Shown in pieces: positions 46,244 through 50,990 of a DNA stretch of 50,990 bases. The notes below the pieces were generated by a model. The model had not been told where the DNA came from and made no database searches. It saw nothing but the letters and a program-made list of their open reading frames with translations. The first letter of the stretch is position 1. The number at the start of each line of letters is the position of its first letter. Both the position numbers and the translations under genes were made by a program. Source of the stretch: Opitutales bacterium (GTDB taxonomy: Bacteria; Verrucomicrobiota; Verrucomicrobiia; Opitutales; Coraliomargaritaceae); NCBI GenBank assembly GCA_018607135.1, contig JABBCA010000083.1, forward strand, positions 1-50,990, given 5' to 3'.

Positions 46244-46276
46244 AAAAGGACGGTCTAAAGAGACCGTCCTTTTTTA
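46244..46276 (+). terminator. Rho-independent terminator after dnaN
   Basis: AAAAGGACGGTCT (46244-46256), loop AAAG, and AGACCGTCCTTTT (46261-46273) form a perfect 13-bp stem followed by T to 46275. It is a strong intrinsic terminator 38 nt after dnaN. The next gene starts only 6 nt after the T-run. Confidence 0.92.
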
Positions 46277-46281
46277 TTAAA

Positions 46282-47166
46282 ATGCTCAACGAAACTACCA
46301 TCGAATATTCATTATTACTACTCGCCGTCATCACAGTGCTTTTGCCCATGATGGGCGGGCGTTTTACGCTGCCATTACTCACAGTGTTTGGACGTTGGTT
46401 GCGCTGGGGGCTTTTTGCTACGGTGTTTGCCTTTAGCTTAAATTACTTCGAACTTTCGTTTCGTCCGTATTGGGTGCACGTCATCACAGGATTAACTCTT
46501 TGGTTTGTTTTAGAGACAGGCTATAACTGGATCGCGATTAAAGCGCTCAGCCGCAGCGAACTTCCGCTTTTTCCAGATTTTGAATTGAATAAAGATGGAG
46601 ATGAATGGCCTGCGGATAAGAAATTCATCGAGTTGCGCGAATGGCTGAGGGCTGAAAATTTCAAGCGGCTTGCAGCAATGAAAGCAGAGCTGTTTGAAGA
46701 CACTTATTTACGAGCGTCTGTTTACGAAAGCGAAGATCAGCTCACTCGTATTCAGATATTATTTCTGCCAAAGCGAAAAGATGGAGCCACTGCGTGTTAT
46801 TCGATCACCACACAAGGTAAGGAAGAACGACGCTTAGTGACTGATAATTTATTTCTTCCCTACGGTGGTTATTACCCAAGTGAGTGGGAGATGTCGCGTA
46901 AACCTCTGATAGGCTCTCTACGACGTTTATTGAAGCTTCACCACACGCGACTTTTAAAAAGCACACTGACGCCCATTAAAGCCGAAGATACACCGCTTGA
47001 AGAGTTAAACGATCAGCAGCGTATCTTAGAACGCCTAAACTTAGAAACAGGTTTTCTTGTGCCGCGTGCACTTCAACAAGAAGAGGGTAAGATTACCTAC
47101 GAAGGCCGTTACCGTTTATGGAAAGAAATGTGGATGCTCGCATATTTAGGTAAGTCGATGGCCTGA
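46282..47166 (+). CDS. Membrane protein of unknown function
   Basis: Not recognised. 294 residues. Three hydrophobic segments fill the first 90 residues (about 9-27, 43-58, 66-85, including LLLLAVITVLLPMMGG and WVHVITGLTLWFVLETGY). A large soluble region rich in Arg, Glu and Leu follows, probably cytoplasmic, with no motif I know. The ATG at 46282 lies just after the dnaN terminator, leaving no room for a leader. Either transcription starts inside the terminator region or the true start is further in (for example Met at codons 23-24, inside the first helix). It converges on gnd. Confidence 0.8.
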   Translation: MLNETTIEYSLLLLAVITVLLPMMGGRFTLPLLTVFGRWLRWGLFATVFAFSLNYFELSFRPYWVHVITGLTLWFVLETGYNWIAIKALSRSELPLFPDFELNKDGDEWPADKKFIELREWLRAENFKRLAAMKAELFEDTYLRASVYESEDQLTRIQILFLPKRKDGATACYSITTQGKEERRLVTDNLFLPYGGYYPSEWEMSRKPLIGSLRRLLKLHHTRLLKSTLTPIKAEDTPLEELNDQQRILERLNLETGFLVPRALQQEEGKITYEGRYRLWKEMWMLAYLGKSMA

Positions 47167-47218
47167 GTGGTGTGACTTGACTGACGGCGGCGTGCCTCGA
47201 GCCACAGCCCTTCGATCA

Positions 47219-47250
47219 CAAAAAAAGCCTCCCGTTTCTGGGAGGCTTTC
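47219..47250 (-). terminator. Rho-independent terminator of gnd
   Basis: AAAGCCTCCC (47224-47233), loop GTTTCT, and GGGAGGCTTT (47240-47249) form a perfect 10-bp stem. On the minus strand it is followed by seven T (complement of 47220-47226). It lies 25 nt after the gnd stop and may also stop transcripts from the convergent gene. Confidence 0.9.
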
Positions 47251-47274
47251 GAAATCTAATTCAATTGGTGAGAT

Positions 47275-48780
<1,506 letters not shown>

Positions 48781-48965
48781 AATGTGTCTAGGTTAAAAAG
48801 TAAGTGAGGAAATTAGCTGGTAGAGTTTACGCAAGGTCAGACTCGGATTCCGTTTTGAATAAAAGTCATACTTAGGATTAGCGGTAGTGAGGATCGGCTA
48901 CCATAAAGTGCTTAAAGACAGAGTAAAATTATATAAATGTAATAATAGTTACAAATATGCGCAAA

Positions 48966-49766
48966 TTACTTAGTAGTCCAAAGTGCATCGGCGAAGTGAT
49001 CCAGCATTTCAAAGGCGCGCTGCGAGGTGCGTGGGTGATAACGCGAGCCGTCAGAGTTCGCATCTGGATTGGTAAAGGAGTGCACGGCGCCACTGAATTG
49101 CACCAAGGTCCAATCGTCGACTTCACCCGCTTGCATTGCTGCAGTGAAAGCGGCGACGTCGGCTTGTGGCACGTAGGGATCGTCGGCTCCGTGCAGCACG
49201 AGCAGTGGAATTTTGATTTGATCTGCGTCCGATTCCAGCGTCGGAGATTTTAAATCGCCATGAAAAGACACGACCCCCTGCACTGATTCAGTTCCACTTC
49301 TTGCAAGTTCCAGCACTGTTCCACCGCCGAAGCAGAAACCGATTGCAATGGTATTATCGGGATTGATCGGATGCTCCTGCGCTAGGGCATGAAAGACATC
49401 GACCGCTTTTTGTGCCCGCGCGCGCATCATGCTACGGTCGCTGCGAAGGGTTCCAGCTGTTTTGCCCGCTTCGGAGCTGTTACTTGGACGCACGTTAACG
49501 CTATACATATCGGCCACAAAGACTGCAAAGTTATCCCTAGCGACCATCCGTGCCTTTTCGAAGGCGTTTTCGGTCGGCCCCATCCAATTTGGAATCATCA
49601 CGATACCGGGCAGCGGCTGTGAGTTGGTGGCAGCTTGATCGTAAATCAAGGTGCCTTCAAAATGAACCCCTTCGAGTTCATAAGGAATCGTCTTTTGGAT
49701 AAAGTCAGCGCTGGCGAGCGAGGCTGAGCCGAGGACACTGAGGAAGAGGAGAGCAAGCTGTTTCAT
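48966..49766 (-). CDS. Secreted dienelactone-hydrolase-family protein
   Basis: Alpha/beta-hydrolase of 266 residues from the ATG at 49766. Residues 1-20 form a signal peptide ([20 protein letters not shown], then DF), so it is probably periplasmic. The DLH triad is visible: nucleophile Cys in [12 protein letters not shown], Asp in LHGADDPYV, and His in [11 protein letters not shown] longer frame to 49844 would bury the signal and is rejected. The natural ester substrate is unknown. It stands alone between gnd and the toxin-antitoxin pair. Confidence 0.9.
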   Translation of the reverse strand: MKQLALLFLSVLGSASLASADFIQKTIPYELEGVHFEGTLIYDQAATNSQPLPGIVMIPNWMGPTENAFEKARMVARDNFAVFVADMYSVNVRPSNSSEAGKTAGTLRSDRSMMRARAQKAVDVFHALAQEHPINPDNTIAIGFCFGGGTVLELARSGTESVQGVVSFHGDLKSPTLESDADQIKIPLLVLHGADDPYVPQADVAAFTAAMQAGEVDDWTLVQFSGAVHSFTNPDANSDGSRYHPRTSQRAFEMLDHFADALWTTK

Positions 49767-50061
49767 AGTTTGAGTAAGGAACGGATTCTTGCAAATTGCA
49801 AAAGAGTCCTCTGGTTTGGCTTCATTTTTAGTCTGAATGTCCAAATGGATACATCACGGTTGCTCGATGTAATATGAGTAAGGAAAGTAGGAAAGGCGAA
49901 ACAGGCGTGCATGGTGTCTTTTCAAAGGGCTTGTCGTTAAAACTAGCTGCTGCCCCAGGTAGCCCCGAAGCTAGGTTGATAAGTTGCTGCGTGATGCGCC
50001 TAAAAGAAAAAGAACAAACGACTATTAGTGAGTTAATCTATTTTCTACCGTCGATCCTTTT

Positions 50062-50532
50062 TCAGCTCTTGCGCGGTTCATTACTCAAATTGATGATTTC
50101 AAAAGCGTTCAACACGGAAAAATCACGTGCATTTGAGGTCAATAGTGCGCGCACGCCGTGCTCATAATAGATTGCCGCAATACGTGTATCATTAATTCGC
50201 TTACGTCCAAGACGGTGCCGCAACATCCAATCGAGATGGAGACGATTGCTGTCTTCTGTAGGGATAATGGTGACGGTTTCTTGGCTTTGCAACCAAACCT
50301 GCGCGAGATGAATCGCTTTAGCCATTTTTAGCGGACGCTCAAAGCGCCGTGGATCTGTAACGACATGGAGGAACTCATCAATAACCGTCGGACAAAGCGC
50401 CAGTAGTTTGTTTTCATTGAGCAAACGCTCACAACAGGCCAGTGCTTGTGTGTGCTCAGCGTGCTCAAGCACCGTATGCGCCACCAGAAATGGAGTGTCC
50501 ACTCCTACAAGAGCTGCTTGTGCTTGCCGCAT
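50062..50532 (-). CDS. PIN-domain toxin, VapC-like
   Basis: 156 residues from the ATG at 50532. The PIN-fold acidic residues can be placed: Asp in VGVDTPFLV, Glu in TVIDEFLHV, Asp in RINDTRIAAI, and a final Asp in TSNARDFSVL. PIN toxins cleave RNA with Mg2+. It starts 6 nt after the antitoxin gene, so the two form an operon. The toxin matches a VapC-like subgroup often found with ribbon-helix-helix partners. The gene is intact. Confidence 0.85.
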   Translation of the reverse strand: MRQAQAALVGVDTPFLVAHTVLEHAEHTQALACCERLLNENKLLALCPTVIDEFLHVVTDPRRFERPLKMAKAIHLAQVWLQSQETVTIIPTEDSNRLHLDWMLRHRLGRKRINDTRIAAIYYEHGVRALLTSNARDFSVLNAFEIINLSNEPRKS

Positions 50533-50538
50533 CAAAAG

Positions 50539-50778
50539 CTAGAAGTGGATCATTTCGTCTAGAAGATCATCCTCCGAGTTCATCGGTTGGAGCACCTCAC
50601 CCAACGATTCTGGACGAAGCTCACGCAGACTTGAAACCCCTGTATTTTGAATTTTCTTCTCACGATAAAGCTCCATAGCTTCACGAATAAGCTCCGCAGT
50701 CTTCCGATCCTGACGCCGCGCATAGTCCTTAAATTCCTGATAAGTGCTTTCGGATACATTAACAGTAATGGGTCTCAT
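50539..50778 (-). CDS. Ribbon-helix-helix antitoxin
   Basis: 79 residues. The N-terminal MRPITVNVSESTYQEFKDYA followed by DRKTAELIREAMELYREKK is a MetJ/Arc/CopG-type ribbon-helix-helix: a DNA-binding strand, then two helices. The acidic C-terminal part (SEDDLLDEMIHF) should wrap and block the toxin. Such antitoxins usually repress their own promoter, which here would lie in 50779-50850. It is first in the operon with the PIN toxin. Confidence 0.85.
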   Translation of the reverse strand: MRPITVNVSESTYQEFKDYARRQDRKTAELIREAMELYREKKIQNTGVSSLRELRPESLGEVLQPMNSEDDLLDEMIHF

Positions 50779-50990
50779 ACATTAAATGAACAATATATAC
50801 TGCGCAGAGTCAAGCCACAGATAGGCCGCGCGTCTTCACACGTAGACGATGGTAGTCCCAGAGCGCAGTCGGCGTAGCGTAGGGACGGTTGACATGGAAC
50901 GGGGACTTTCGGACATCTGTTGTTAACTTGATACTATAGGCAGTTAGAGGATGACCACAAAGGTAATGACATGTCCCTTTTTAGTCTTCT
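50779..50990. other. Right-hand edge, no gene supported
   Basis: 212 nt with no convincing coding region. The part next to the antitoxin start is AT-rich (AACAATATATACTG) and should hold its promoter. The last bases include an ATG at 50953 that could begin a gene continuing beyond the window, but too few codons are visible to judge. Confidence 0.4.

Noticed and set aside
49874-50167. Possible 97-codon plus-strand gene between the dienelactone hydrolase and the PIN toxin
   Set aside because: It overlaps the 3' end of the PIN gene on the other strand, has no recognisable domain, and its composition is unremarkable; support is too weak.
50647-50877. Plus-strand 76-codon frame near the right edge
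   Set aside because: Antisense to the ribbon-helix-helix antitoxin; no family match.

Overview
The window reads as chromosomal DNA of a Gram-negative bacterium. The best fit is the phylum Verrucomicrobiota, probably a marine Opitutae/Puniceicoccales-type genome. The reasons are an outer-membrane two-partner secretion system, housekeeping genes whose starts rarely carry a visible Shine-Dalgarno sequence, a plant/cyanobacterium-type IspH, and a protein with a lysine/alanine-rich histone-H1-like tail. This placement is an inference from gene content; no database search was run. No rRNA, tRNA, CRISPR array, insertion sequence or prophage was seen.

Layout. 1-5385 (minus strand): the F1Fo ATP synthase operon in the order atpB-atpE-atpF-atpH-atpA-atpG-atpD, with atpD cut by the left edge. 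5580-6411: a small one-helix membrane protein facing trmB. 6494-25605 (minus): a two-partner secretion locus made of a giant exoprotein (about 5,739 residues, one third of the window) followed by its outer-membrane transporter, ended by a clear terminator. 25835-26443 (plus): two small related membrane/coiled-coil proteins. 26449-33145 (minus): a PhoR/PhoB-like two-component pair, mnmG and mnmE (overlapping), and recA. 33205-36491 (plus): ogt, a small membrane protein and a HAD phosphatase in overlapping order, then a degenerate SDR fused to a very basic tail. 36653-39147 (minus): a gamma-glutamylcyclotransferase-like protein, ahpD-ahpC, and a TetR regulator. 39475-40860 (plus): miaB. 40939-43446 (minus): an HspQ-like protein, a long IspH, and an OsmC-family protein overlapping ispH. 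43597-47166 (plus): a lone RelE-like protein, pssA, dnaN and an unknown membrane protein. 47275-50778 (minus): gnd, a secreted dienelactone hydrolase, and a PIN toxin with a ribbon-helix-helix antitoxin.

How the genes work together. Most of the window is core metabolism and information processing: ATP synthesis, tRNA modification (TrmB m7G46, MnmE/MnmG at U34, MiaB at A37), DNA repair and replication (RecA, Ogt, DnaN), phospholipid and isoprenoid synthesis, the pentose phosphate pathway, and peroxide defence (AhpC with its AhpD reductase, OsmC). The accessory part is the two-partner secretion locus, flanked by two membrane proteins of unknown role and a two-component system that might control it.

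The most unusual items are: the nested repeats in the giant exoprotein (a 483-residue tandem duplication and a separate 106-residue super-repeat made of four rungs); the pseudo-SDR/histone-tail fusion; a perfect 9-bp inverted repeat between recA and ogt; a UUCG-capped hairpin after atpE; an IspH with about 170 extra N-terminal residues; and a RelE-like protein with no antitoxin, placed next to pssA.
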